Source of the DNA: Ensifer sp. WSM1721
Lineage (GTDB): Bacteria; Pseudomonadota; Alphaproteobacteria; Rhizobiales; Rhizobiaceae
Direction of reading: 5' to 3'
Assembly: GCF_000513895.2 (NCBI RefSeq)
Contig: NZ_CP165782.1
Location: 1,116,001 to 1,180,000 of the forward strand
Length of the DNA: 64,000 nt
The position numbers and the translations under genes are program-made. This document shows, piece after piece, positions 10,306 to 19,179 of this stretch. Each line of letters starts with the position of its first letter. Position 1 is the first letter of the stretch. The notes under the pieces were generated by a model. The model was not told the origin of the DNA. It searched no databases and saw nothing but the letters and a program-made list of their open reading frames with translations.

Positions 10306-10818
10306 TCATCCCCTCCGCCCGACCTTGTCGTCACCTGGCGGCGGCTTGAGTTCCAGCGGCACCCATTGTGGCGCGTCCGGTTGTAATTTGCTTGACTGGG
10401 GCTCGCCTGGGTGGGGTTGGGCCGGCTTTGCCGCTGGCACCGCATCGTTCATCTCGGCTGCGTCTTCCGCCTCGTCGCGACCCGCCATCTTCGCCAGCGA
10501 CCGGGCCATCGACCTGATCGGCGAGGAAAAGTCCGGGAACTCGACCATGGCGAGCAGCAGGGCGATGATCCAGAACAGATGATTGTGGGTGAAGAGCGCA
10601 ATTAGCGAAAGGACGGCGACGAGCTGCAGTTGCGTCTTGCTGGCGCCATGCGCCATGTGCTCGGGCAGCGCGTGCAGCCGCAGGTACAGGATGCCGATCA
10701 GGAAGATCAGCAACAGCACGAAGACGACCATCACGTTGAAAAGTACGTCCGTCTCGCCCGGTGCGGTAATGAATGGCGGCAAATGATGGGTCGCGGCCGG
10801 GTGCAAGGATTGTTCCAT
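10306..10818 (-). CDS. Small inner membrane protein, DUF3302/YiaW-like
   Basis: 170 residues from the ATG at 10818, which has a GGGGGAAG ribosome binding site. The frame is open up to 10983, but that extension would read through the FNR-like box. Two or three hydrophobic segments lie at about residues 25-45 and 60-90, then a polar, Pro- and Ala-rich cytoplasmic tail. Position directly before the HlyD-like adaptor supports a membrane partner role. The DUF3302 link rests on the gene pairing and segment pattern and is tentative. Confidence 0.7.
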   Translation of the reverse strand: MEQSLHPAATHHLPPFITAPGETDVLFNVMVVFVLLLIFLIGILYLRLHALPEHMAHGASKTQLQLVAVLSLIALFTHNHLFWIIALLLAMVEFPDFSSPIRSMARSLAKMAGRDEAEDAAEMNDAVPAAKPAQPHPGEPQSSKLQPDAPQWVPLELKPPPGDDKVGRRG

Positions 10819-11219
10819 CGCTGCGCTTCCCCCTTGTATGCGAGCAAATAAGAGCTCAATTGCTGCGGCGAAAACGCTTACCCCTAAGCAGGCGGAGAGA
10901 GGCGGAACCCATCGCCTTGATTTTTCGAAAATAATGATACCCAAAAATGCGTGGCCGGCATTGATCACAGTCAAAATCAACACCCGCGGCGCTTGAGCTC
11001 ACGATCCCACCGCAAGCCTTCTCGCTTCCATGTTATCTCTAAAGGCACCCAGAAGGGAAACGTTGGAGTGACGTATGCTACGGTATGATACTGCAACTCA
11101 GCCGCAGGTGGGATAGGATCGGCTGAATTGCACGGGAGAAGGCAGTAGCGCCCCCCGATTCAGCGTTTCCGCTGAGGTTCGTTGCAACGCGGGCGCGGCA
11201 GTATGCGGCAAGCTCGCGG
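10819..11219. other. Gene-free divergent promoter region
   Basis: About 400 bp between the reverse-strand membrane protein gene (start 10818) and the forward AI-2E gene. It is AT-richer than its surroundings near 10915-10980 and holds the FNR-like box. I see no convincing gene in it. Confidence 0.6.
10961..10974 (-). promoter_or_regulatory. FNR/FixK-type box (anaerobox)
   Basis: TTGATCACAGTCAA matches the TTGAT-N4-ATCAA consensus of FNR/FixK regulators at 9 of 10 fixed positions. It lies about 143 bp upstream of the reverse-strand gene starting at 10818 and about 245 bp upstream of the forward gene at 11220. A FixK-like regulator is encoded at 14807-15451. The reverse-strand run ending in ppk2 is the more likely target. 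Confidence 0.6.
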
Positions 11220-12416
11220 ATGTCCCGGCACCTCATGGGCTTGCTTCCTTCTGGTCTCGAGATGAGGGCCGCGAGAATGGATGATAGTCCATCCCGAACG
11301 AGTCCGGTCCGCGACGATCCAGCCGATCGTTCATCCGTCGAGGTGAAGATCACGGAAATTGCCAGGATCGGGGTCGTCGGACTGTTCGCCTACTGGTCCC
11401 TGACATTGATCGCTCCGTTTGCGATCATTCTCATCTGGGCTTCGATTCTGGCAGTTGCCCTCTATCCGGCCTACTCCGCCCTTTCAATCACGTTTGGCCA
11501 GCGGCGTCGCCTAGCAGCGTTTCTGATCACGCTCGTGTGTCTGGTCGTCATCGTCGGTCCGCTCGCGGCCATTGCCGTCAGCTTTGCCGAAGGAGTGCAA
11601 GCGCTGCTTGAAAAGTTGAAGGATGGTTCGTTGCTGTTACCAGTACCACCCGAAGGCATTCGCAACTGGCCGCTTATGGGTGAACGCATCTTTGCTGTCT
11701 GGAGCACGGCGTCCAGCAATCTCGAGGCCGTTCTGAGGCAGTTCGAGCCGTCACTGCTGCAGGCCGGCAGCAGGGCTCTGGGTAAAATCGCAAGCATAGG
11801 CGTCGACTTGCTCGGCTTTGTGGTTTCCGTGCTTGTTGCCGGCTTTCTTTTCGGGTCCGGAGAACGTCTTGCAGAAACTGCGGAAGGCTTCGCCAGCAGA
11901 ATGGGTGGGGACAGAGGCATCGGCTTCGTGCGGCTGGCCGCTGCAACGATCCGCAACGTGGCCCGCGGCGTCATTGGCGTCGCGCTACTGCAAGCGTTTC
12001 TCTGCGCATTGGTGTTAAGTCTCTTCAATGTTCCTGCGCCCGGTGCAATCGCCTTCGTCGTGCTCATTCTCTGCATCGTTCAGATCGGGCCGGCGCTGGT
12101 TCTGCTACCGGTGATGATCTGGGCCTGGCTGGAGATGGACTTCGGCCCGGCAATTCTCCTCACACTCTTGCTGATGCCGCTTTTTATCATCGACAATGTC
12201 ATGAAGCCGATCCTGGTGGCCCGCGGTCTTTCGACGCCAACGCTGATCATTTTACTCGGGGTGCTCGGCGGAACCCTATCCTACGGCCTGATTGGCCTGT
12301 TTCTAGGCCCCATCATTCTCAGTGTGTTCCACGACTTGCTGATGATCTGGGTTCGTCCGGATGAGGCGTCGGGAAAGGCGCTGTCTGAGTCTTCACGACT
12401 ATCGCGCCCCACCTGA
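11220..12416 (+). CDS. AI-2E family transporter (PerM-like membrane protein)
   Basis: 398 residues with about eight hydrophobic segments arranged as in the AI-2E/PerM family: two pairs at the N-terminus, a long amphipathic stretch (GVQALLEKLKDGSLLLPVPP onward), then a helical C-terminal half with the family-typical GLSTPTLIILLGVLGG and FLGPIILSVFHDL segments. Members export small signals or act as ion/H+ antiporters; substrate here is unknown. The start is uncertain: ATGs at 11262 and 11277 are equally plausible, and the first 20 residues look unlike the family. Confidence 0.85.
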   Translation: MSRHLMGLLPSGLEMRAARMDDSPSRTSPVRDDPADRSSVEVKITEIARIGVVGLFAYWSLTLIAPFAIILIWASILAVALYPAYSALSITFGQRRRLAAFLITLVCLVVIVGPLAAIAVSFAEGVQALLEKLKDGSLLLPVPPEGIRNWPLMGERIFAVWSTASSNLEAVLRQFEPSLLQAGSRALGKIASIGVDLLGFVVSVLVAGFLFGSGERLAETAEGFASRMGGDRGIGFVRLAAATIRNVARGVIGVALLQAFLCALVLSLFNVPAPGAIAFVVLILCIVQIGPALVLLPVMIWAWLEMDFGPAILLTLLLMPLFIIDNVMKPILVARGLSTPTLIILLGVLGGTLSYGLIGLFLGPIILSVFHDLLMIWVRPDEASGKALSESSRLSRPT

Positions 12417-12471
12417 GTATTTGCCGGGGGCATCCCTAGATCGCGCCAACTTTGCTGGCAGTTGTTTAGAC

Positions 12472-14220
12472 TCAATTTTCGGGCACCGATACGCCGGCCT
12501 CGCGTAAACCTTCAATGAAGTGCTGCTGGTCCTCAGGACGATGAATCCGCAAGGCGACTTCCTTTCGGATGTTGTCGAGGAATCCCGGAACGTTCGTTTC
12601 CAGCCACTTCTGCTCCTCACGGGCCTCTTCGGTCTTGCCGAGCTTCCCAAGAATGGCAAGCAATATGACGCGGTAGATCGGATTGGCACGAAGGTCGGCC
12701 AAGCGAGCCCAGCGCTCGGCGGCCACGTAGTCTGCTTCGATGTAGGAGCAGACTGCCAGGGCCGCTTCGAAATATCCTACCGGGCCGGGGTTCCGCGATA
12801 TGGCTTGCGATATGAGCACGCAACCAGGGCGCCATTGACCCGACAGGGCAAGCCGGAAACCGTACTCGCCGGCGAGTTCAGTATCGTTAGGGTTGATGGC
12901 AAATGCGCGCGCGCCCACCGCCAAGGCAGCATGGACTTCGCCCCGGAAGAAAAGCGTGAGCATCTGCGCCTGTAGGGCCCGCACGTCCTGAGGATCCAGT
13001 TCGACGGCGCGCAGCGCTGCCTCGATCGCCCGCTCCAGCGATACCGGTGACGAGCGATCGAGGCGATATCGGAACCGCAGCTCGTCGATATAGGTCATCG
13101 ACAGTAGCGCCCAAGCCGTAGCGTAGTTCGGGAACTGTCGGGTCGCTTTCTGCAGGCATTCTTGAACTGACGCATGCATTTTCGGATTCAATTCGCTGCG
13201 ATATCCGTAATAGGCCAAGGTACACGCATATGCTTGCCAATCGTCAGGAACGGAGTGCGTGAACCGGGCGGCATCCGCCTGGAAAACTACGCCATAGGGT
13301 TGTGCGACAGCGGTCGCTACCGCGGCCGCGGCTTTCTCTTGCAGTTCGATGATCTTGTGCGTCTCTAGACTTTCGTCATAGTTGTTTGCCCACACCACCG
13401 ACCCGTCCGACCGCTGAATGAGTCGGATCCCGACCCGAAGCCTTTCGCCATCAAGCCGAACCCGACCCTCAAGCGCATAGGCCGGGCCGCCCGTCGGCTC
13501 CGGTGAGCGCTCTGGTTGCTCACGGGTGACGACGATGACCTCCTTGAATCTGGAGATTTTGCCGACGACCTCGTCAGTGAGGCCTCGCGTTATCATCGCC
13601 GATTGGGGTGTTCCGGAGAGATCCTCAAATGGTGTAACAACCAGCTTCGGAATGTTTGGGCGGACGCTGCGTGCGCCGCTCTCTAGAGTGTCAGTACCGC
13701 GAAGCAGGGCGTTTGCCGCCAGTCCACCCAGAACAAGAGCAAGCGCTGCAATCCCGACCCAGATCCATGGCTGCCGAGAGCGCTCACCGGACAAATTCGG
13801 TCCGGTACTCGCGGAGGCCGCGGTGGGGGGCCCGGCTTCCGCGTGGACGTGCCTTTCGAACGTCGGCACGTAGGCGCCTTTCGGTATCTTTATGACGACC
13901 GGGTCGTTGCAGCCCGCGACAAGGTAGTAGCGTTCGAGTGAACGTCGGATTCGGCCCGCTTCGATCCGCACGGCTGGATCGGTTTGGGCGTCGAAAGAGG
14001 GATCTCGACCGAACACCTCGGTAGCGATCGAATACGCCTTTATACGGTCGGCTCGCCCGGCAATCGTCTCCTCGATGACATAGGCCAGGAATTTACGGGC
14101 GCGATCCGGCGCATCGAACTCGGCGCTCAACCGAATTCGTTCGAGTTGTGCAAGAATTTCTGCGTCGGTGGGTAGACCAACCCGTTCGACCCGGGCACCC
14201 TGCTGGCCTGCAATTACCAT
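12472..14220 (-). CDS. Predicted DNA-binding, FlgO-like and TPR-repeat regulatory protein
   Basis: 582 residues from ATG 14220 (a GTG at 14235 is possible). Residues about 20-120 form the helical domain (AYVIEETIAGRADRIKAYSI through RIEAGRIRRSLERYY) found at the N-terminus of rhizobial proteins often labelled adenylate cyclase. A Pro/Ala linker and one membrane segment near residue 155-172 follow, then a TolB/FlgO-like domain (LVVTPFEDLSG, ALEGRVRLDGERLRVGIRLI) and Ala/Leu-rich helical repeats of TPR type to the end. No nucleotide cyclase catalytic domain is visible. It probably senses envelope signals and acts on transcription, but that is inference. It converges on the AI-2E gene. Confidence 0.75.
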   Translation of the reverse strand: MVIAGQQGARVERVGLPTDAEILAQLERIRLSAEFDAPDRARKFLAYVIEETIAGRADRIKAYSIATEVFGRDPSFDAQTDPAVRIEAGRIRRSLERYYLVAGCNDPVVIKIPKGAYVPTFERHVHAEAGPPTAASASTGPNLSGERSRQPWIWVGIAALALVLGGLAANALLRGTDTLESGARSVRPNIPKLVVTPFEDLSGTPQSAMITRGLTDEVVGKISRFKEVIVVTREQPERSPEPTGGPAYALEGRVRLDGERLRVGIRLIQRSDGSVVWANNYDESLETHKIIELQEKAAAAVATAVAQPYGVVFQADAARFTHSVPDDWQAYACTLAYYGYRSELNPKMHASVQECLQKATRQFPNYATAWALLSMTYIDELRFRYRLDRSSPVSLERAIEAALRAVELDPQDVRALQAQMLTLFFRGEVHAALAVGARAFAINPNDTELAGEYGFRLALSGQWRPGCVLISQAISRNPGPVGYFEAALAVCSYIEADYVAAERWARLADLRANPIYRVILLAILGKLGKTEEAREEQKWLETNVPGFLDNIRKEVALRIHRPEDQQHFIEGLREAGVSVPEN

Positions 14221-14236
14221 GTCCGCCCCCAACACA

Positions 14237-14282
14237 ACGTAAGATTGTGCTTCGCGGCACCGTAAGCTCCCGTATCTTACGT
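14237..14282. promoter_or_regulatory. 9-bp inverted repeat, candidate operator
   Basis: ACGTAAGAT at 14237-14245 is the exact reverse complement of ATCTTACGT at 14274-14282, with 28 bp between. It sits just upstream of the TPR regulator start and is followed by an AT-rich stretch (about 14300-14335) likely to hold the promoter of the forward gene at 14366. Spacing suggests binding of a dimer or of two dimers. Confidence 0.5.
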
Positions 14283-14365
14283 CCGCACCCGGCCAAAGGG
14301 CAATATATATATTAGAGATAAATTAAAGTTGTATTTCATTTCGAACCCGGAGAGGGAGGAGCGAA

Positions 14366-14644
14366 ATGAACACGCGATCGGGGGCGAATAACGAAGATCA
14401 CGGCCTGGCAGCGGCATTGCGCCGATTTCCGGCACGCTCATTGCAAATCAGGGAATTGTCGATCCGCGACGAGAGCTTCAGGGGGATGTGCGAGGACTTC
14501 GCAGCCGCTGAGAACGCGCTCACGCGCGCCGACCAGTTTCCGTTCCATGTTCGCGAGGAGCGCCGCGCGGAGTTCAAGAGCTTGGTAGAGAGCTTGGCGG
14601 CAGAAATTGAGCAGGCGCTCGGGACGGCGAGGGGTCTCACTTAA
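14366..14644 (+). CDS. Small hypothetical protein
   Basis: 92 residues, ATG preceded by a clear GGGAGGAG ribosome binding site. The composition is mainly helical and charged, with no cysteine pair, signal peptide or membrane segment. Small proteins of this kind (about 90 residues with the DFAAAE-type middle segment) occur near low-oxygen genes in rhizobia as far as I recall, but I do not know their function. It lies between the TPR regulator (divergent) and the FixK-like gene on the same strand. Confidence 0.65.
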   Translation: MNTRSGANNEDHGLAAALRRFPARSLQIRELSIRDESFRGMCEDFAAAENALTRADQFPFHVREERRAEFKSLVESLAAEIEQALGTARGLT

Positions 14645-14806
14645 GAAGGTTCTCGTCGAATTCGGAGGCATTTGGTTGCATTACCCGGACGTCAACGTAG
14701 ACGCCGGGACGGCTTGGTTTCCTGTTCAGCGCTCGCAGAACAAGGAAAATCCGGCTGTATCGAGTCATTGTCGGGGCAACCTGGCACGCTCATGGGAGTC
14801 GAACAA

Positions 14807-15451
14807 ATGCATACGTCAATATTGGCTTCGTCAGGGAGGCGCATAAGTGCCGTCCCCATGGGGCCGCCTACGCGGGGAGAAGTCGAGAAGAGGCAGGTCA
14901 GCAGCTTCGTCGACGGACAACGCATCTATTCTTCCGGTGGAAGGGCCGGCCAGGCCTACCGGGTAGAATTCGGAGCCGTCCGCGTGTACCGCGTGCTGGC
15001 GAGCGGGCGGCGGCAGATTCTTGCCTTCTACTTTGGGGGGAACTGGTTCGGCTTGCAAACTGGGGACCGGCACCGAGAAACTGCGGAAGCGATAGGTGTC
15101 ACCGGAATAAAGAGTGTCAGCCTCAGAGAAGATCCATGCTTATGGCAAGGTTTGTTGCCGGCTGTACTGGAAAACTTCTCGTCCGCGCAAGAACATCAAC
15201 TGGTCATCGGTCGCCAAAGCGCCATCGAAAGGGTTGCAGCATTCCTTCTTGAGATGTCGGACCGTGCGGGCCATTCGCAAAGCTTCGAACTGTACATGTC
15301 CCGTGTCGACGTTGCCGATTATCTGGGTCTGACGATCGAAACGGTTTCGCGTTCGCTTACAAAGCTGAAGAACAAAGGAATTATCAAGCTGCGCGGCGCT
15401 CGAGGTATCGAGATTGTACAGTATCGCGCTCTTCAGAACTTATGCCTTTAA
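14807..15451 (+). CDS. Crp/Fnr-family transcription regulator, FixK-like
   Basis: 214 residues from the ATG at 14807 (GGGAG upstream; an in-frame ATG at 14792 is possible). A cyclic-nucleotide-type beta-roll (GRAGQAYRVEFGAVRVYRVL, then ILAFYFGGNWFGL) is followed by a dimer helix and a winged helix-turn-helix (DVADYLGLTIETVSRSLTKL), whose E-SR recognition residues fit binding to TTGAT-type half-sites. The N-terminal cysteine cluster of oxygen-sensing FNR/FnrN is missing; only one cysteine is visible, so it resembles FixK, which depends on upstream control. It ends 25 bp before fixN and probably leads that operon. Confidence 0.88.
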   Translation: MHTSILASSGRRISAVPMGPPTRGEVEKRQVSSFVDGQRIYSSGGRAGQAYRVEFGAVRVYRVLASGRRQILAFYFGGNWFGLQTGDRHRETAEAIGVTGIKSVSLREDPCLWQGLLPAVLENFSSAQEHQLVIGRQSAIERVAAFLLEMSDRAGHSQSFELYMSRVDVADYLGLTIETVSRSLTKLKNKGIIKLRGARGIEIVQYRALQNLCL

Positions 15452-15476
15452 TGACCGCCAAATAAGGTCTTGTTAC

Positions 15477-17144
15477 ATGATGGGGGTCGCTTTCATGGGA
15501 CAGTTGACAACGAGGGAACGGGAATTGGCGGCGGCCATCTTGGTGGCCCTGGCGGTTGTCGGCATAGCGATGGCTGCGGTCGGTCGGGCAGATCCGCTTG
15601 GAGTTCACGGCGCGCTCGTCCTGCTTTACAGTATGGTGCTGCTGTTTGTGATCATGTCGACATCCTTCGGTCCCGCGCCCGACCCATCGCGCTTCTCCCG
15701 CTATTATGATGACCCCATCAAGGTCGGCGTCGCGTTCACGCTTTTCTGGGCGATCTTCGGGATGTTCTTCGGCGTCTGGGCTGCGGCTCAGCTCGCTTGG
15801 CCGAGCCTGAACTTCGACACTGCATGGGCAAGCTTCGGGCGGATCAGGCCGGCTCACACAACCGGCGTCATTTTCGGATTCGGCGGCAACGCGCTGATCT
15901 CGACCTCTTTCCATGTGGTTCAGAGGACCTCGCGCGCTCGCCTGGCGGACCAATTGAGCCCGTGGTTCGTTCTGTTCGGATATAACCTCTTCTGCATTTT
16001 GGCGGTGACCGGCTATTTCATTGGCGTGACGCAGTCCAAGGAGTATGCCGAGGCCGAATGGTATGCCGATCTCTGGCTGGTCATCGTCTGGGTTACCTAT
16101 TTCGTCCTCTTTATCCGGACGCTGGCGCGCCGCAGGGAACCCCATATCTACGTCGCCAACTGGTATTACCTAGCCTTCATCCTGGTCGTAGCAATACTGC
16201 ACATCATTAACAACCTGACCATTCCGGTCTCCCTCGGCCACGCCAAGAGCTACACGATCTGGGCAGGTGTCCAGGACTCCATGGTGCAGTGGTGGTACGG
16301 GCACAATGCCGTCGCCTTCTTTCTGACGGCGGGGTTCCTTGCCATGCTCTACTATTATTTGCCCAAGCGAGCAGAACGCCCGATCTTTTCCTACCGGCTG
16401 TCGATCCTCAGCTTTTGGGGCATAACCTTCTTCTATATGTGGGCCGGCTCTCATCATCTTCACTATACAGCCCTGCCTCACTGGGTGCAGAACCTGGGAA
16501 TGACGTTCTCGGTGATGCTGCTGGTGCCCTCTTGGGCATCGGCCGGCAACGCCCTGCTGACACTGAATGGCGCGTGGCACAAGGTCCGTGACGACGCGAC
16601 GTTGCGCTTCATCATGATGGCGGCTTTCTTCTACGGCCTTTCGACCTTCGAGGGGTCGTTCCTGGCAGTCCGTCCCGTGAATTCCCTCTCGCACTATACC
16701 GATTGGACCGTCGGCCATGTACACGCGGGCGCCCTGGGCTGGGTCGCGCTGATCACCTATGGATCCCTCTACACACTCGTGCCGGCGATCTGGAAGCGCG
16801 AGAGGATGTATTCCGCGGCGCTTGTCGAAGTCCACTTCTGGCTCGCGGTTGCCGGCACCGTCATCTACGTCTTCGCGATGTGGAACTCCGGCATCATCCA
16901 GGGCCTGATGTGGAGGACCTACACGGAAGAGGGGACGCTTACCTATTCATTCGTGGATTCACTCCTCGCGATGTACCCTTATTACATCGCCCGCGCCTTT
17001 GGCGGCCTGCTTTTCCTTATCGGGGCTGTTGTTGCCACCTACAACATCTGGATGACTGTCCGGGGTATTCCCGTGTTGATTGTGGAGCGACATGACGATA
17101 TCCCCCTCGTGCCGGACGGCGCGGCAACCAGACCCGCGGAGTAG
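15477..17144 (+). CDS. fixN: cbb3-type cytochrome c oxidase subunit I
   Basis: 555 residues, the catalytic membrane subunit (heme b, heme b3 and CuB) of the high-affinity oxidase used at low oxygen. About twelve membrane segments are visible, with conserved histidines in RPAHTTGVIFGFGGNALIS, in WWYGHNAVAFFLT, in the HHLHYT motif after WAGS, and in HVHAGALGW. ATG 15477 is used; ATG 15480 and 15495 are alternatives. It starts 25 bp after the FixK-like gene and is 4 bp from fixO. Confidence 0.96.
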   Translation: MMGVAFMGQLTTRERELAAAILVALAVVGIAMAAVGRADPLGVHGALVLLYSMVLLFVIMSTSFGPAPDPSRFSRYYDDPIKVGVAFTLFWAIFGMFFGVWAAAQLAWPSLNFDTAWASFGRIRPAHTTGVIFGFGGNALISTSFHVVQRTSRARLADQLSPWFVLFGYNLFCILAVTGYFIGVTQSKEYAEAEWYADLWLVIVWVTYFVLFIRTLARRREPHIYVANWYYLAFILVVAILHIINNLTIPVSLGHAKSYTIWAGVQDSMVQWWYGHNAVAFFLTAGFLAMLYYYLPKRAERPIFSYRLSILSFWGITFFYMWAGSHHLHYTALPHWVQNLGMTFSVMLLVPSWASAGNALLTLNGAWHKVRDDATLRFIMMAAFFYGLSTFEGSFLAVRPVNSLSHYTDWTVGHVHAGALGWVALITYGSLYTLVPAIWKRERMYSAALVEVHFWLAVAGTVIYVFAMWNSGIIQGLMWRTYTEEGTLTYSFVDSLLAMYPYYIARAFGGLLFLIGAVVATYNIWMTVRGIPVLIVERHDDIPLVPDGAATRPAE

Positions 17145-17148
17145 CGAC

Positions 17149-17901
17149 ATGCCCGAACTCCTTCATCGCAAGCTCGAGCGAACGGCGATCGGCTTCATGC
17201 TGGCGATCATCGTCGCGGCCAGTGTCGGGGGCATCGTGGAGATCGCTCCGCTCTTTACCATCGACGAGACGGTCGAGAACGCCGACGACATGCGTCTCTA
17301 CACACCGCTGGAGCTCGCCGGACGCAACATCTACATACGCGAGGGCTGTTATGCGTGCCACAGCCAGATGATCCGCACGCTGCGGGACGACGTGGAGCGT
17401 TATGGGCCTTTCTCGCTGGCGGTCGAGTCCAAGCATGACCACCCGATGCTGTGGGGCTCGAAGCGGACCGGACCCGACCTTGCGAGAATGGGTGGCAAAT
17501 ACTCCGATTTCTGGCATGTCGCCCATCTGACCAATCCGCGCGATGTCGTGCCGGAGTCGAACATGCCGGCCTATGCCTGGCTGGCACGTACGCCGCTGCG
17601 CCTCGACGACCTCGGCTCCCATCTGCGGACACAGCGAAGCGTCGGCGTTCCCTATACCGACGAAATGATCGAGAATGCCGCTCGTGACGCCTTTGGGCAG
17701 GCGGTGCCCGACAGCGAACAGGCCTCGGGTGTGACGGAACGCTATGGAGAGGAGACGCAGGTCAGCGCCTTCGACGGAGTCACGACGCGAGTCACGGAGA
17801 TGGATGCGCTCGTGGCCTACCTGCAGGTCCTTGGACGGCTGACAAAGGCGGCATACGGGAACACGGCCGCTCCGGAACAGCCCCCCAACCCCAACGACTG
17901 A
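17149..17901 (+). CDS. fixO: cbb3-type cytochrome c oxidase subunit II (monoheme cytochrome c)
   Basis: 250 residues. One N-terminal membrane anchor (about residues 14-34) places the rest in the periplasm. The heme c site CYACH is at residues 67-71, and the family segments GPDLARMGGKYSD and PESNMPAYAWL follow, the latter carrying the axial methionine. It passes electrons to fixN. ATG 17149 lies 4 bp after the fixN stop, the usual close spacing of the operon. Confidence 0.96.
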   Translation: MPELLHRKLERTAIGFMLAIIVAASVGGIVEIAPLFTIDETVENADDMRLYTPLELAGRNIYIREGCYACHSQMIRTLRDDVERYGPFSLAVESKHDHPMLWGSKRTGPDLARMGGKYSDFWHVAHLTNPRDVVPESNMPAYAWLARTPLRLDDLGSHLRTQRSVGVPYTDEMIENAARDAFGQAVPDSEQASGVTERYGEETQVSAFDGVTTRVTEMDALVAYLQVLGRLTKAAYGNTAAPEQPPNPND

Positions 17902-17921
17902 GCTGAAGCGGGACCGCGATC

Positions 17922-18092
17922 ATGGATCTGACGCACGAGACATTGGTGGAGACAGCGAAGACCTGGGGGCTCTTCTACCTGATCGGGTTCTCGATCTGCG
18001 TGCTCGTCTACACGTTCTGGCCAGCAAACCGGGACCGTTTCGATCGGGCAAAGAGGAACATTCTCGACGAGGACGACCAGCCATGGACGTAG
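17922..18092 (+). CDS. fixQ: cbb3-type cytochrome c oxidase subunit IV, CcoQ
   Basis: 56 residues with a single membrane helix (GLFYLIGFSICVLVYTFW) and a charged C-terminal tail (FDRAKRNILDEDDQPW). Length, layout and position between fixO and fixP identify it. In other bacteria CcoQ stabilises the assembled oxidase. Its last 10 bp overlap the start of fixP at 18083, so the two are translationally coupled. Confidence 0.93.
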   Translation: MDLTHETLVETAKTWGLFYLIGFSICVLVYTFWPANRDRFDRAKRNILDEDDQPWT

Positions 18093-18964
18093 AGGAAGTC
18101 GATCCGATCAGCGGCCGAAAAACCACCGGGCATGAGTGGAACGGCATCACGGAACTCGACACGCCCGTTCCCCGAGGGGTGCTGCTTTTCCTGGTGTTGA
18201 CCCATGTCTTCGCGCTCCTTTGGTGGGTCCTTCTTCCCACATGGCCCCTCGGCACGACCTATACGAAGGGGCTGCTCGGAATCGACGAGCGGAATGTCGT
18301 CGAAGGAAAGCTCGCCGCGGCAGCGGCGGCGAGAGCCGTCTGGGAGCAGAAGATCGACGCGCTCTCCTACGACCAGATAAGGGCGGACGAGCAGTTGATG
18401 GCAACGGTCCGCTCCACGGGGCACCAACTGTTCGGCGATAACTGCGCCGTCTGCCACGGGGTGGATGGAAAGGGCCGGAGCAACTTTCCGGATCTGACCG
18501 ATGACGACTGGCTCTGGGGCGGCGGGCCGGAAAATATCGCTCAGACCCTGAGGGTCGGCATCAACACTCGACACCCCGAAAGTCGTGTCGGGCAGATGCC
18601 CTCGTTTGGGCGCGACGAGATGCTCGATCGCATCCAGGTCCGGAATGTCGCCGCCTATGTATACTCGCTCACTAACCCCGCATACTCCACGCCGGACAAC
18701 ATCGGCCGCATCGAGGCCGGCCGCGAAGTGTTTCTCACGACCTGCGCGGCCTGCCACGGCGAAGACGCGCGGGGCAATCGGGAGCTCGGCGCTCCGAACC
18801 TGACCGACGCCTATTGGGTCTATGGGGGGGCTCTGCAGAATATCATCGAATCCGTCCATGGCGGACGCCAGGGCCATATGCCGACATGGGACGAGAGGCT
18901 GACGCCCGCCGAGATCAAGATTCTGACGCTCTATGTCAACTCTCTGGGCGTGGAAAAACCGTGA
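18083..18964 (+). CDS. fixP: cbb3-type cytochrome c oxidase subunit III (diheme cytochrome c)
   Basis: 293 residues. An N-terminal cytoplasmic part is followed by one membrane helix (about residues 32-55) and two periplasmic cytochrome c domains with heme sites CAVCH at 121-125 and CAACH at 221-225, plus methionines in GQMPSFG and GHMPTW as expected axial ligands. It receives electrons from soluble cytochrome c. The stop overlaps the next start in an ATGA arrangement at 18964. Confidence 0.96.
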   Translation: MDVEEVDPISGRKTTGHEWNGITELDTPVPRGVLLFLVLTHVFALLWWVLLPTWPLGTTYTKGLLGIDERNVVEGKLAAAAAARAVWEQKIDALSYDQIRADEQLMATVRSTGHQLFGDNCAVCHGVDGKGRSNFPDLTDDDWLWGGGPENIAQTLRVGINTRHPESRVGQMPSFGRDEMLDRIQVRNVAAYVYSLTNPAYSTPDNIGRIEAGREVFLTTCAACHGEDARGNRELGAPNLTDAYWVYGGALQNIIESVHGGRQGHMPTWDERLTPAEIKILTLYVNSLGVEKP

Positions 18965-19152
18965 TGACGAGAGCCGCCAGACGAAACAGGTCGCTCCTAG
19001 CCTGGTGGGGCCTCGCCGCTGCGGCCATCTTTCTCGGTGCAAACGCCCACCTGCTTTACGTCGCGATCGATAGCGATCCCGGATGCGTGACCCACCTGAA
19101 GGAGACGGGATCGGTGCCGGGACAGTACAAGGCCGCAAAATCATCCTGCTGA
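18964..19152 (+). CDS. Small single-pass membrane protein in the fix cluster
   Basis: 62 residues. A basic N-terminus (MTRAARRNRS) precedes one hydrophobic helix (about residues 12-34), then a short probably periplasmic tail with one cysteine at DPGC and a C-terminal cysteine. The start overlaps the fixP stop (ATGA), showing that it belongs to the operon. It sits where fixG and fixH lie in canonical clusters but is far too short to be either. Function unknown; a small assembly or stability factor for the oxidase is a guess. Confidence 0.75.
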   Translation: MTRAARRNRSLLAWWGLAAAAIFLGANAHLLYVAIDSDPGCVTHLKETGSVPGQYKAAKSSC

Positions 19153-19179
19153 GGTCATGGTGTAACCTTGGAGAGACAT

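Noticed and set aside
12472..14220. Adenylate/guanylate cyclase
   Set aside because: Proteins with this N-terminus are often named so, but no cyclase catalytic segment is visible.
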